64,000 nucleotides of DNA from Mermis nigrescens (Eukaryota; Nematoda; Enoplea; Mermithida; Mermithidae). Positions 11,491 through 24,094 of the stretch are shown here, piece after piece. A program made the position numbers and the translations under genes. The notes under the pieces are model-generated. The model ran no database searches and was not told the DNA's origin. It saw nothing but the letters and a program-made list of their open reading frames with translations. The stretch covers positions 1,808,785 to 1,872,784 of the forward strand of contig JAVLUZ010000145.1 in the NCBI GenBank assembly GCA_036768485.1, read 5' to 3'. The stretch's first letter is position 1. The number at the start of each line of letters is the position of its first letter.

Positions 11491-11992
11491 AACAACAACA
11501 GATTCGTTCAATACTTGAATAGTTTAACTACCTTGACGTCTACCCATGGTCTGTTCAACATAAGTTTGGGCATAGATTTTGAGAATTTTTTCGAAAGTCA
11601 GATGACGGAGTACAATAACATATCAAATCAAAACTATAATCGAAATCTGACCACTTATTGTCGGATAAAGCTTTTAGAATTTAGGCCCAAACTTGTGTTA
11701 AACGGGCTAACCTACCCAATCATAGAATGTATAATTGTGTGTAAGGCCGAAACGACGAAAATCGAGTTGTTTTTATTTTTAGGGTTTTTTGCTTTTTAAT
11801 GTATGACGATTTATTATTTCATGTCCAGTATGACACAAAAATATTCTTATTCATGCGGGTGATTGCATAATCATTAGCAGAATACGCTGTATTTTTATTA
11901 TTTATTTCCGGAACTATAATTTCTAACTTAGCTTTTTGAAATTTTTATTTTTATCTAGCACCGAAGGCCACCATATCTTCTCGACACGGGAC

Positions 11993-12255
11993 CATACGTG
12001 GGCAGCAAGAAAATTCTCGGGGGGGTGCAAGATTTTTTTGAAGGTCGAAAAATGGCCTTAAAAATGGTGGTATGGCGATAAAAACACCATTTTTCGACGT
12101 TTCTCATCAAGCACTATCCATTGGCATCAAAAAATTGCGAAAAAAACGAAAAAAAATTTTCAAAAATTGAATTCTGGGGGGTATTTTGATTTCTGGGGGG
12201 GGTATTTTGGTTTCTGGGGGGGGTGCATACCCCCCAAACCCCACGCCCAGGTGTG
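11993..12255 (+). mobile_element. hAT-M1 MITE copy 3
   Basis: Starts CATACGTGGGCAGC, ends CACGCCCAGGTGTG. Perfect 8 bp duplication CACGGGAC at 11985-11992 and 12256-12263. This copy best defines the family ends. Confidence 0.95.
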
Positions 12256-12263
12256 CACGGGAC

Positions 12264-13325
12264 TACAATATTGTGGATTTCGACATAATAGACTTATATC
12301 AGAAAACTGGTCTATGCAAGTTTAATCAGATAACTTGGAAATTTCTTTTAATCAAGATTACGAAAAATCTTAGTAAGAATGTTCCGCAAAAATATTGGCT
12401 ACGAACAAGTATTGAATAAATATGCCGGCAAGTTTATTCTAATTTAGCAAAGTAATCATTTAAGAATAACGTAAATATATACATACATAGGTAGGTACCG
12501 TTAGATTGGCAGCATATGCCACTATGTTAAGTGACAATTACTAAATTCATTTAAAATATTTTAATTTTTCTGCACTAAATATTCAAATTTAAATCAATCA
12601 ATAGACAATAATTCAATAGTAGTAGTTAAAATAATTATTGGTGTTTATATTTCTTGATACGTCAAAAGGTTTTTTGGTCAATTCACACCAAACGATTATT
12701 AGAATGAAAGGAAAACGTCATTCCAGTTGCGCCTGGATTATCGAGAGCCCGAGAATTTGCAAATTTTCAAAGATCACAAAGGTGCCACTGTTTTTCAATG
12801 CTTTGCGTGAATCTGCGAAAAATAGTGGAAAATGAAATAAAATGTTTACAAATTTAATTTTGGAGCCCCGTCGAATTCTGAAGAACTGATAATTTAGATT
12901 TCTGGATCCAGGCTACGCATTGAAATGAGGGAGTGTGAAGGCGTAGCTGTGGGGGATAGGGTGGGACTTGCCCTCCCCTAATTTCGGAAATTCGAGTATG
13001 TTTTAAAATGTAGGTACATCTAAAAGAAAAAATGAAAAATAATAAAGCGCATCTGAAAGATCGTTTAATTAGATTTAAGCATACTTTTGAACTAATAAGC
13101 CTAGTATTTTATGGCGCTTCGCGTCTATTTTTTGACATACAGCATATTTTTCCATTTAATTCGAATAAAATGAAATTTTTCAAAACTTTTTCATTGCTTA
13201 GATCTTGCTGTGAAAATCTAAAACACATAATTATTTATGCTTATCTACAAGTAGTTGTTGAGATGGACGACTTCAAAATTTTAGTCACTCACAAATTGAG
13301 AAGGCCAGCTACAACCGTGTTTTTC
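12264..13325. other. no supported gene; R2-like fragment
   Basis: 12940-13000 (GGCGTAGCTGTGGGGGATAG, then CTCCCCTAATTTCGG) resembles the left part of hAT-M2. The rest is unique AT-rich sequence. Confidence 0.4.
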
Positions 13326-13442
13326 CCAAGAATTTGGCTTACCTCCCCCGAAAATCCATAGACCGCCAAAATTGAATTTTTGGTGCTATTTTTTGCGATT
13401 TCACCCCATTGAACCCCCAGATTTAGGCTGCTGCCCGCCTAT
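13326..13442 (+). repeat. dispersed repeat R10, copy 1
   Basis: Shares CCATAGACC, 'TTTTGGTGCTATTTTTTGCG' and an ending GCTGCCCGCCTAT with 23612-23735, 42170-42295 and 53190-53312. Confidence 0.6.
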
Positions 13443-13924
13443 TATCCAGACCTCTCTATACTCCTCGGGCTCAAAGCAATACGTGCCTGGAAACGCACTT
13501 ATGATTTTTTAGTTTTATCTGTGAACACTGGTCGTAGAATAAATTAGAGGTAGGATTGCTTTTAACGCTCTTTATTTATTTGTATACATTCCATTGTATC
13601 TTAAATTGTGTTTGTTCTTTGTTCACATTTTCAAATTCCACGTTTCGTCCTTTAGTTCTTCAGTTATTTTATTTACCGTTTTGAAATCGAGAAATTTACG
13701 GTGCGGTTCTTTCGAATAAACAAAAAGTTATAAAATTGGAAAAATAATTGTAGTCGGCCTCTTAACTGAAAAACATATGTTTACTCATTTTGAATATCTT
13801 GTCGCTTGTCTTGACTTTGAAATCCTGCATATTTCTTGGAAAAACGTTTGACTTTCATGACTGCATTATGTAGTCTGCAAAAGGCAAAAATGCACTAGAT
13901 AGCGCTAAGAAGGGCTAGTATCAG

Positions 13925-14178
13925 ATATGCACTGGGGGAAAATGATTTATAGGGTCTAGACCCCGATGATTAAGAAGTCGGAACCTCTAAGAAATTGAGG
14001 CGAAATAGAGACAAACCTTTGAAAATTATAAATTTTTCTTTAAAAGTGCTTCAAGCTGACCAAAAACTGTCGATTAACATAGTTCTGACGCTCTAGCATA
14101 CATACCAGTTTTGATGTCATTTGGACCTAAAAGTTTTGTTCGATCTCGTCCAACAATGGCCATGCTATGCGTCTATAT
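13925..14178 (+). repeat. dispersed repeat R3, copy 1
   Basis: Shares AAAAGTGCTTCAA, GACCAAAAACTGT and the end GGCCATGCTATGCGTCTAT with 50640-50985; reverse copies lie at 36885-37150 and 45165-45410, and a partial forward one at 24830-24965. Confidence 0.7.
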
Positions 14179-14705
14179 GGATTGGCTTATTTTGCAAACA
14201 ATTTATTAGACCATGCTGCACCTTTATCAATCTCAAGTCCCATCACGATATTTTCCCTTTTCACTACTATTGTTAGTATGCTCTGAGGAACTCATTCGTA
14301 CAAATCTAGCGTTTTGCTATAATCTGAAGATCTACTACATGGATTTCGATAAGATGAAACATAGTGGGCTAACAATTTTTTTAGCAACTATTCGGTCGGG
14401 AAAATTGATATGGAAAATAGGAAACTAAATTAGTTGCGTCCTCAGAAGGAGTTTACTTGAGCTTTTCTTTTCCTTTTTCAAAGGACTTTGTCTGTTCTTG
14501 CGGGCTAGCGGGCTTTATTTCTCTATTTTCTGGCCATTTTCAGCTACATGTGGAAGAGAGTTTGAATTTCTTACATTTCGACTAAAATTCTGACCCGTCT
14601 TCTCCAGAAACCTTTTTATTTTGTCCTTCTCGCGGTTCTAGACCTACTCAAGTTGCTCCTCAATGTACATTGGCCCGGGCCATATGTAAGTGCACATTTG
14701 ACTGG

Positions 14706-14893
14706 CATAGTGGTTGTATGGCGAAAAAACACCATTTTGCGACGTTTCTCGTCGAGCACTATCCAATGGCATCAAACAATTGCTAAAAAAGCAAAACAAA
14801 AATTTTTTCTGGGGGGTATTTTGATTTCTGTAGGGGGTATTTTCAACTTCTGGGGGGTGCGCATACCCCCCAAACCCCCACGCCCAGTGTGTG
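14706..14893 (+). mobile_element. hAT-M1 MITE copy 4, internally deleted
   Basis: Flanks TTGACTGG (14698-14705) and ATGACTGG (14894-14901) agree in 7 of 8 bases. The left 60-70 bp after the terminal repeat is missing relative to full copies. Confidence 0.85.
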
Positions 14894-15329
14894 ATGACTG
14901 GTCTAGGAGGGCGTAAGCTCGGTCAAGGGTGGATTAATTCACAGGGTATTTTTGAGCCAAATCGACTTTACTTTTTTATTTAAATCTCAAGCTGTGCTGT
15001 TTTAAGCGTCTTTGCGATTTTTTATTATTAATGTATTGCTAAATATATTTTGTTATATTTAAATGTTTAGAAATTTGTTTGTTTTATATTATTGACAGAA
15101 AGAGCAGTCAAAAACAAAAGAAGTGCACGTAAGGCGCACCTGTCATTAAAATCTGACAATAGGAACTGGAGGCTTTTGAGGCTCGACCACGTAAACATGT
15201 ACATAGGTGTCTAAATCCGTACGTTCCTTTAAACAAGTTGTCCTTAGCATTACACAGCATACCAATGATCCATTTCAGGTTCCAAAAAGATCACTTGTCT
15301 CCTCCGGGCAGTTTATAAAGCCTTAGGAT

Positions 15330-15599
15330 CATAGGTGGGCAGCACCAAAATTCTGGGGGTAAAAAATTTTCAAAGGTAAAAAAATGGTCTTACAAGTGGT
15401 CGTATGGCGAAAAAACACCATTTTTCGACGTTTCTCATTGAGCACTATCCAATGGCATTAGAAAATCGCTAAAAAAGCAAAAAAAAATTTCAAAATTTGA
15501 ATTCTGGGGGTATTTTGATTTCTGGGGGCATTTTGATTTCTGGGGGGTATTTTGACTTCTGGGTGGGTTCATACCCCCAAACCCCCACGCCCATGTGTG
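15330..15599 (+). mobile_element. hAT-M1 MITE copy 5
   Basis: Starts CATAGGTGGGCAGC, ends CACGCCCATGTGTG. Duplication CTTAGGAT / CTTATGAT (7 of 8) at 15322-15329 and 15600-15607. Confidence 0.92.
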
Positions 15600-15985
15600 C
15601 TTATGATACGCTTAGTGTACATTATGTAAGCTCTAATCTGACTTGACGTATGCATGTACATTTATGCAGCAATTTATGTTGTCACCGGTAGTTACACATG
15701 CTACAATTTATGTATTTCTGAAAAAAATTTGTGATTTATGGACGGTCCTAATCATCAGCACACTTATGTCTGAATTAGGGAAATTTTTTTGCAGCTCATT
15801 CTTTCGAAAACATCCCCTAAGCGGACTAAGTCGCACTAAAGTAAAGTTCGAAAGAGGATCTTGAATTATAGGTACCATTAAATATGCCAACTACAACATT
15901 CAAAGTGGATTAGATTTAATGAATTTAATATGACTGCCCAAAACTTAGCACAGTAGATGCATTTGATAGCGCTATACCTTAGAGA

Positions 15986-16220
15986 CGCAGGTGGGCGGCA
16001 TTAAAGTTCTAAGGGGGAGGGGGTGCAAGATTTTTCGAAGGTCAGAAAATGACCTTAAAAATGTTGGTATGGTGAAAAAAGACCATTTTTCAACGTTTCT
16101 CATCGAGCATTATCCAATGGCATCAAAAAATTGCGGGAAAACAAAACATTTTTAAAAATTGAATTCTGGGAGTATTCCGCCTTACCCTATATTCCGCCCA
16201 TACCCCCACGCCCAGGTATG
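15986..16220 (+). mobile_element. hAT-M1 MITE copy 6
   Basis: Starts GCAGGTGGGCGGC near 15987, ends ACGCCCAGGTATG. Core ACGTTTCTCATCGAGCA present. No clear duplication remains. Confidence 0.85.
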
Positions 16221-16791
16221 CGTACAGTCCGTTTCATTTAACATTGAGGTTTTTTTGAAAAAATTTGAATTGCCTACAAAAGTGGTTCGAATGTTCAGTA
16301 TAGTTTTGATATTCTACAGTATATCGAGTTATGGTGAGAAGCTTGCAATTGTTTGAGCGCATTACTGCATCAAAAGTTTGAACCACTTTTGCAGCCTGAT
16401 TCATACGGAATGAATTCATAAGAAAAGCGGAAAGTTAAATGAAACAGACTGTGGATATTTAGCGAACCGTTATGCCTATGGTTCAGTCATATGTACATTT
16501 AAGAGAAAAATCTCAATATTTTCAGGGAAAATCATGTTTTTTTTTGTTTTCGGTGACCGCAAATTCTTTAATTTTTTTGAATGAATAAAACAGATCATGC
16601 AAATAAGCTTTACAAGTACGAATATAATTCACAAGCGAGCTACAATTACTTTTTAGGGGCTATTACAAATTTCAGATGATATCTAGAGAACGATTTCTTG
16701 AAAATTTCAAAGCTTTAAATATCATTAACGAAAACCAAGCAACATTTCGAGAAGATTCCGATCATGTATACTCCTTAGAATAAGTAATAAA

Positions 16792-16970
16792 CAGGCACGT
16801 ATATCTCTGGTGGGATGGGGGTTGGGTTGGACTCCTTCCCAAAATTCAGGAAAATTGGAAAATAGGACTTTTTGAACGTTATTTTGTGCTGTTTTTAGCC
16901 TTTTTGGGCTTAGTCATCCCCAAAAATTGGTGTTGGTCTTCCGAAAATAGGACGTCCAGCTACGTGCCTG
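16792..16970 (+). mobile_element. hAT-M2 MITE, copy 1
   Basis: Starts CAGGCACGTA, ends CCAGCTACGTGCCTG, the M2 terminal repeat. Body shares GCTGTTTTTAGCC..TTGGGCTTAG with 21717-21877. Flanks match only in AGTAA. Confidence 0.85.
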
Positions 16971-17436
16971 AGTAAGTGTCGTTCGAGAGAATGACTCTTT
17001 TGTAAGTTGGCCAATCGTAATGTTGAGCGATCAAACAAATCGGCAAGTTAAAATTCTAGGTCTACCAATTTAAGAAGAACAAAAATGTGATAATATAGGT
17101 TAAAGACTTCACCGAATTTTTCTGACATTGTAAAAAACTGATAAAAAATCCATAAATGAAATTCGGTAGAACTATATTATTTTATTAAGGAAGTATGCAT
17201 AATTCTATGCGCCGGAACAACGCTATCCTAACCTTGATACATATGCATTTCGAACGTTTCACATCCAAAATTCAGCTGGTCCCTTCATGATTCTTCGATA
17301 GAGGTTTTGATCCAGTAACTTTTAAAGGAAATTTGGATTTCAATTTAGTTTTAGACATATGTACAAACTTTATAAGAAGATAGATTATACCGCCTTTATA
17401 TTTTGACTACAAAATTGTCAGGCATATTCCTAAAGT

Positions 17437-17665
17437 CACACTTGAGCGGTGGGGGAGCCCGAATACACCCTCCCTCCATAACCAGAACACCCCTTAGAAT
17501 TCAATTTTTCAATTTTTTTGCAAATTTCAATGCCAATAGATAGTGCTTGTTGAGAAACGTCGAAAAATGGTGTTTTTTGCCATACCACGATTTTTGAGAC
17601 TATTTTGTTGACATTTGAAAAACCTTGCACACCTCTCCTCTTGAATTTGGGTGCTTCCACCTATG
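17437..17665 (-). mobile_element. hAT-M1 MITE copy 7
   Basis: Reverse orientation: CACACTTGAGCGG at the left, CTTCCACCTATG at the right, with TTGAGAAACGTCGAAAAATG in between. Flanks CCTAAAGT and CTTGTAGT agree in about 5 of 8. Confidence 0.85.
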
Positions 17666-18799
17666 CTTGTAGTAGTAATTTAGTGATTATAAATGCATGT
17701 TTAGCATGTCTATATTTTTCTTCTATTGCGAGTATCCTGCACAAAAAAATTGCGTTCACAATACATAAAAGCCAAAAAATAATAGCAAATATTACTAGAT
17801 ATTTTCCTTCTTTTGTGCTGACTTTACATTGAGCATACGTTATCTTACATATTGTTTGGTATTTTTTTTGTTAAAAACAATCAATGCTTAATTGGAATCA
17901 AAATATGCTTATTTCCGCATATTGAGCATATTTTTATCTAAAGCAAACAATGCGCAATAAAAACAGGCCACTCAGTTTTATTTAAATTTCATTCGAACCG
18001 TTCATTTGGTGAGTCGTATTTTTTGATCGCAATTGCGGCATTATCTTAAATGCTTCACTTTAATTAAAATGACAAAATTGGTGTTTTACAGATTTTTTGA
18101 GACATTTGAATTATTGCAGTTTCCAATGTATATAATTTGCATAGTTATACTAGCTTTTAATTATTGTTGCCTTTGTTTCAACGTAATAAATTTCGGGAAT
18201 TAAAAGTCGTTAAACAATGAGTCATAGCTATTACTAGAGGAGAAAAAATTCTTCGAAAATGGTAGAAAAATGACGCGGCTAAAGTAAAAAAGTAGGAATA
18301 AATCGAAAAATTGAATGACTTTTTTTGGAGACTTGCCAAAAAATCGTGAAAATCCTTCAAATCTTGTTTCACAGCTTTTCCTAATATACAATTTCGATAT
18401 ATGCCTTAGATACGGAGATCTAAAAATGTCGCAGTACTAATATAGGCCGCCTAACATTTGGGACATTTAGGTTTTTTTGTTGTAATGTAGTTCCTTAGCC
18501 TTCGCAATGTAACAGGAAAGCGTTCCGAATATTGGAAACAATTTCAACTAATTCGCACAATCGATCGTTTAAGATAGACGGCATCCTAATAAATCTTGCC
18601 TTAGGCTTCGATCGCATTCTAAAATATAATTTTTTCCAGAATTTTCTTTATCCATCTATATTTTAAAATTATTTTTGTCAAATTTCTATTTTTTACTCGT
18701 TGCATCAATTTCTCATTTTTTTAAATTCATTTTGATATAGCTATCCGACGAATACCCTATTGACTTAGGATTGTTCTACTTGATCAGTGACACAACACG
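17666..18799. other. no supported gene
   Basis: AT-rich unique sequence between a MITE and peptide gene 2. The last 100 bp must hold that gene's promoter; I see no convincing TATA box at the expected distance, only a weak GATATAG at about 18735. Confidence 0.4.
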
Positions 18800-19039
18800 A
18801 TGAAGCTCGCATTTTGCCTCTTAATCATCCTGGTTTCCATTCTGACTATTGTGCAAGCCAATCCACAATCGTACGACACGTTGTGTCGTCGCCAAGCCAC
18901 TTCCGGCAGCCGAAATGTGTGTTCGGATTACGTGAAATGCTGCGAAAACAAGTGCGGAAAGGGAAAAGCAACAGCTAGCTGCAACCATGATTCAGTGAAG
19001 GGATTCTTGTCTGCCAGTACGTATTGCAGATGTGTTTAG
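18800..19039 (+). CDS. small secreted cysteine-rich peptide, copy 2
   Basis: Seen: a 79-residue frame, paralogue of 11204-11443 on the same strand about 7.4 kb downstream. Signal peptide about residues 1-20 (cut after VQA), mature part starting NPQSYDTLCRRQ. Mature cysteines are at 29, 41, 47, 48, 52, 61, 76 and 78, so the first loop is one residue longer than in copy 1. The Cys-core segment CSDYVKCCE is identical; most differences lie in the loops (for example AKCGDG against NKCGKG), and copy 2 has more lysine there. An AATAAA signal lies at 19088-19093, about 50 bp after the stop. The region upstream has no MITE, unlike copy 1, so it may show the ancestral promoter. Inferred role: an extracellular disulfide-rich peptide; target unknown. 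Confidence 0.87.
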   Translation: MKLAFCLLIILVSILTIVQANPQSYDTLCRRQATSGSRNVCSDYVKCCENKCGKGKATASCNHDSVKGFLSASTYCRCV

Positions 19040-19087
19040 TGTTAAAAGCCCCGCGGCGACGAAGACATTTTATTTTGGTCATAAACA

Positions 19088-19093
19088 AATAAA
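19088..19093 (+). promoter_or_regulatory. poly(A) signal of peptide gene 2
   Basis: AATAAA about 50 bp after the stop codon at 19039. Confidence 0.6.
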
Positions 19094-19099
19094 CGATAA

Positions 19100-20699
19100 G
19101 AAGCTTCATAAGCTTCTAAAGCGAAAATAACAAAAGAAACAACAACACGGAAAAAACAGCAGAACAAGTATAATGAAACAAATAAGTAAGAATAGAATGA
19201 TAAAACGATAAGACATAATAAACTAAAATTAGCAGAAAATGCGCTAATGGAGGTAGATTGATTTGAATAAAGCATTTCTAGGCTTTTTGTTGAAAAGCTT
19301 AAACTGACGTGTGACAATAATCTTTGATTATTGAAGATATAAGAAGACGATTTCAAAAATAAGAATTTCTTGTTATATAAGTTTTACTGCGTAATGTGCT
19401 TCTGAAAAATTATTTCACGGTTAGGTACTGTGCCTATGTAAAGAGCGGACTTTTAGGCAGGCAAAAATAAAGGTGATTTTGAGCATTTCTCAGCGACCTG
19501 TGCCCACTGGAAAAGAAACTTTATGAAAAATTCAGAAAATTTAACTTGATTTAGATTATATTCAACAAACATCTTCCATAAAATAATCACGCAAATGATT
19601 TCTAATTATTTAACCCAGCTGAAAAATCGTTTAACCTGTTTCCTACTTAATCCTAACGCATTGCAAAGAAAAACAATTTGTACAAAAAGTAAAGAATTCT
19701 GCGCAAAGCAACAGAAAATTTCGATATATTTATCATGCTCTTACTCTTACTTGGGCTGTTCGGAAAACAAAATTCATACAAAAACAATAAATCTGGCGTA
19801 AGGCGCCCAAGCTTTTAGCCTTATTAGCTCAAAAGAGTGCTAAGATCTGTTTTGGTAGGTTTCCGAATGCGCTTCGAAAATATTCAGCTTTTTTTCCTTT
19901 GAGGGACCGTAGCAAAAAGTATCCACATTTTTAAAAATTTGGAGAATTACGTCGTTTTCAGCGTGCAATGCAGATTTTTTTAAAGGTTAGCTCACTAGAA
20001 GGATCAGGAAATGTTCTGGCTATTTACTAGAGAATTTTTAATTGTATCGAAACCTTAACAAATTACAGCTGAAAACGTCTAAATTTACGATTATATTTCC
20101 AATATAGTTGCCTCCTATGATGGCCAATTTTAAAAGTGCAAATTACCTAAATTAGACAAGTCGGTAATCATTGAAAAGCGCTTTTTCAAGATTTACGAAT
20201 ATTGAATAATGTTCAACCGGTGAAATGCATAGTTCACTAAGGGCACTGAAATTGGAAAAAGATTAAGTCAGCATTGAGGTCGAACTGTTAAAAGATAGGA
20301 AAAACAAAAATAAGTAAAGTTTAAAGCACAGAAACATCTATTTCGCTACTTTTCAGAATAGAAAACAAAATCTGTATGCTGGTGTGACCGTGCAAAGTTA
20401 AGGCGGTTTTTAGAGCATAGCATATTTTAGACATAATCTAAAACAACTTTTTCGGCAAAATAGTTTTACTAATAAATTACCTACCCGAAAAAGTCAATTT
20501 TTTCCTAAATCCGTCGGGTGGCTGTTGAGGTTATTGTTGAGTTAGTCTTAAGAATGGCCATTTCTGAGAAAGCGACCAATAATGAACAAAAGTGTATGCC
20601 TATACCTGCATTTTCCTGCATTCGTAATATATGTGCTACGTATCGTCCAATTTGTAACTATTTCTCTGAAAGCCGACACGAATTTCAGATCAGTTATTG
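19100..20699. other. no supported gene
   Basis: Unique AT-rich sequence; short frames only. Confidence 0.5.
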
Positions 20700-21494
20700 T
20701 ACACGGTGTTTAAAAAGAACGAAACCCATATCCGATCTCGTAACTTTCTAACAACTCGCTCAATTTCAATGCAAAATGCTTTTGATAATAGACAAAAACC
20801 TTCGTAAGAAACGTGCAAAGTTTTATATCCGCAGCTTGCTATGTTCTTGTACAACGCGCAATTGTGTAAAAGTCGTTTTTTTCATAAAATACAATGCATG
20901 TTAAGAAATAAATCACGTGTTTGCAACGTTATAGCTTTTAATCGAGGTAAACATTTTAGAATACGGCCTGCTTTAGTAAGCCTGTTTATCTACCTATTAG
21001 CCTGTAAATTTTGGTGCCATTCCGCTAGTCGGTTTGAGAATTATTGAGCTTCCGCCAAAGGTCATTCCTAGGTCATTCACAAGCGTAAGCAACTCGCTTT
21101 AAAACAGGTATTGTTATTCTGTCACTGATGGCTGAATGACCGAGGGAGTGACCTTTGGCGAAGCTGCAATAGCTGTCGAACCAACTAGCAAAATAATACG
21201 AACATTTTGATGCAATCAGCTATATAAATGACCTTTTGATTAAAGCAAGTTGTATTCTAAAATGTTCATTCGATCTGAGCTACAAGGTCGCAAACACGGG
21301 ATTCATTTCTTGCGACACATTGTATTAAATTAAAAAAACGACTTTTACCCAAATGCGCGTTGTACAAGAACTAATGAAGCTGCGAATACGAAACTTCCCA
21401 ACATCCTTATGTAAAGCAAATCGTATTCGAATTGAGCTAGTCGTTTAGAAGTTACAAGCTCTGATATAGGTTTCCTTTTTATGAACATCCTGTA
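20700..21494. mobile_element. palindromic TIR element F770, copy 1
   Basis: The two halves are imperfect reverse complements over nearly the whole 795 bp. Examples: ATAGGTTTC against GAAACCCATAT at the ends, TTGTACAAC.CGC inside, GCTTCCGCCAAAGGTCA against TGACCTTTGGCGAAGC near the centre (21050-21165). Both ends are bordered by TA. A second copy at 35814-36578 shares GCGCAATT.TG.AAAAGT at the same offset from its left end. The TA borders recall Tc1/mariner-type insertion, but no transposase is present. Confidence 0.85.
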
Positions 21495-21716
21495 TTTATT
21501 TTTTCCTTCAGTATCAACGAATCAAACGTCAAAAGCGTAAATGTGCCGAATTCGTCAGTTTATTATTAAACGCCGTAGGGGGAAAAGTCCCTCCTATTCT
21601 CTCTACAGCCTACGTGACTGAAAAATTAATAATTCAATTTATGGATTTAGAAGCTATTCCTCTATTGCACAATTGCTCGCAGATCGAATCTAGAAAAGAT
21701 GTCCATCTTGTATTAC

Positions 21717-21877
21717 CAGGCACGTAGCTGTCGGGGGACAGGGGGGTCCGGACCTCTTAAATTCAGAAAAAAACGGGAGAATCGGAATTTTTACCCATCA
21801 ATTTGTGCTGTTTTTGGCTTAGACCCCCAAAATTGGTGTCGGTCCCACCCAAAATAGGAGGGCCAGCTACGTGCCTG
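21717..21877 (+). mobile_element. hAT-M2 MITE, copy 2 (reference copy)
   Basis: 161 bp with perfect 14 bp inverted ends CAGGCACGTAGCTG / CAGCTACGTGCCTG and a perfect 8 bp duplication TGTATTAC (21709-21716 and 21878-21885). Confidence 0.95.
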
Positions 21878-21885
21878 TGTATTAC

Positions 21886-23310
21886 ACGTAAAAAAGGAAT
21901 TACAAAGCAAGGACGATAGCTTTCGAGGCATTTGGACAGGTCTGGAACACAGTTTCTAAATTTGGTTTTGGAATGCTACTTGCATGCCTAGATTACGTAA
22001 CTAATAATGCGTCAATTACTGATAAATATGATTAAAAGCACTGATATTAGTATGAAATAAATGGAAACTTCATCATCAAAAGTTGACAGAGTATTCGACA
22101 TCCCTTGAAATACGAGAAAGGAAAGAATATCGAAAGAGAAAAGTTTCCTTTTCTATAAACCGTATCGATTTATAACGGTAGTTTCAGACATGTTTAACAC
22201 TTTTAAGTTGCTACGGTTTGCTCTAAAGAAAAACATGATAAAAACCTAACGGACGGTATTTTCCATTAACGAGAAATATATCAAGATAAAAAATGAAATG
22301 AATAAATGATTTAATACCGAAATAGAATAAAATAAAAACTACTGAAAAAATTTAACATAGAATGAAAGATAATAAAATAAAGAAGATTAAAAAAGTGCAA
22401 CCATCTCGCATTCAGAAATGTTGCTTAAAAATTAACAGAATTGTACTAGTTAGAAATCTAAGCGATTTTTGCTGACTTGCTGGAGCAATTGCCCAGTCTA
22501 TAACGTTGATGCTAATTTCTTATTAGTTTGCTCTCTCTACATATACATACTCGGTTTTACGTGTTAGATCTTTTTTTGCAGCACGTCTCAAACGATGTGC
22601 CGTTTTTACCCTCTTGTTTAAATATTAGGCCAAACGTTATAATTCGGAACAAGCTGACTTGCAATTAGAAAATTTGCTGGAATGCTAATTTCGTCGGATA
22701 CATTGAAAGCTCAACTGTTTATCGATTAAGCTTGCAAAAAAATAACGGAGTAAGGATGTTTGTCGAAATTATTTTATCACAAAACGAACATGGACTGATT
22801 TGTAAGCAAAAATACAGTTTATGGACTATTGTTTGAAAGTGTATTTATTTATAATATTGTTCTAACAGAAAAACTTATTGCATCGGCGTGGAATTGCAGG
22901 GAGATCAAAGTTCGTTTACAGGGGAAGAAAAGTTTAACTTTGCTAAATTGCTAATTTCTAATTTTGCTAATTTCTGCTGAACCTGAAGCGCGTGTAACTA
23001 CATCATGAATAAACAAATTAATTTGAACAAGGCAGCATTTTTAGCATCACTGAATATTCTAGACAGTTATGTTATGTCATATTTATCGCAAATGAGAAGA
23101 TCTCCTCTTGCAGACAAAAACAAAATTTTGTATTAAAAGCATTCATGTTCTAGAAAAGGATCAACGACATGGACACAAGTCTGTATCTGTGGGTGAGAAA
23201 AATTAAACTGCTTCGATAAAATGCCACTTAATAAATTTGCTAATCATAAACCGATTAAATAAAATCACTATCACTTTAAAACACACGATTCTCATTAGAT
23301 AACAATAACC
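21886..23310. other. no supported gene
   Basis: Unique AT-rich sequence without a persuasive frame. Confidence 0.45.
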
Positions 23311-23516
23311 AGATTGTAAAATAGAAGAAATACAAACAACCACCACGACCACCGCACAACCATAAACAATAAGAGCAAGGAATTCCGTACAGGTGGTCTT
23401 TATGTAATTCATTAGAAACGACTCGCCAACTCCTATTTTAAGAATATTTGTCCAAATGGAATAAATATTACAGTTTATGCAAGAGATTGCGCATTCTGAA
23501 TTGCTCTGAAAGATAG
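23311..23516 (-). other. block paralogous to 34945-35165 (possible exon)
   Basis: Reverse strand: a good acceptor (TTCTCTATCTTTCAG) at about 23516 is followed by an open frame (start SNSECAISCINCN, later a valine-rich hydrophobic run). DNA of this block matches 34945-35165 (GAATTCCT..TCTTA, TTTGCGGTGGT, GATGAGAAT), but that copy has stops in the same frame. A GCGAGT donor-like site sits inside. It may be an exon of a duplicated gene or a decayed repeat; I cannot decide. Confidence 0.3.
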
Positions 23517-23611
23517 AGAAGTAATTTAGTATGATAAACAAAAATGTATATCAGTAATGATTATATCTTTGGATCGCATAATCACACGGCGTGAGATCTG
23601 AATTCCCCTTT

Positions 23612-23735
23612 ATCACCCCGCAGAGAATCTGGCGGACCGAAAAAAATCAATAGACCACAATGATAACAATTTTGGTGCTGTTTTTGACAATTTCGCCCAT
23701 CGAACCCCGGAGTGTGGCTGCCTCAATGTGCCTTT
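23612..23735 (+). repeat. dispersed repeat R10, copy 2
   Basis: Shares TCAATAGACC, TTTTGGTGCTGTTTTTGAC and AATTTCGCCCATCGAACCCC with 13326-13442. Confidence 0.6.
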
Positions 23736-24094
23736 GGCCTTGACTCTCGCATTATCGTTTTCTTTATTGTCAGGCATTACCGTGCTGCATAGCAAACATT
23801 GCTATTTATGTGCACGATTTTTATGCTCTTTGGAGAAATGCTTGATGTTTTCCTCTGAATTAATCTTGAGAGGAGTTATGACTAAAGGACTGTAACTATA
23901 TATAGGTATAGGCACATAAAGTGATAATAATAGAGCGTGCAATAAATGCAAAAAATAGATTTTGATTAAGATAAACCCAATCTGAAGGCCCTAGTAGGCA
24001 ATCCAACAAATAACAAATCGCAAAATTGTACCGTTAAATTACTAGAAAGCTGTTTTCTCATTTAAATGTTTGTGTCATATTCTCCACACTTTTT

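Noticed and set aside
11434..11799. 121-codon plus frame overlapping the end of peptide gene 1.
   Set aside because: Overlaps the stop and poly(A) signal of the peptide gene, has no homologue beside copy 2, and no domain.
23203..23541. 112-codon minus frame with a Val-rich membrane span, considered as a tetraspanin or receptor end.
   Set aside because: Paralogous block at 35 kb has stops in this frame and lacks tetraspanin hallmarks; kept only as a possible exon.
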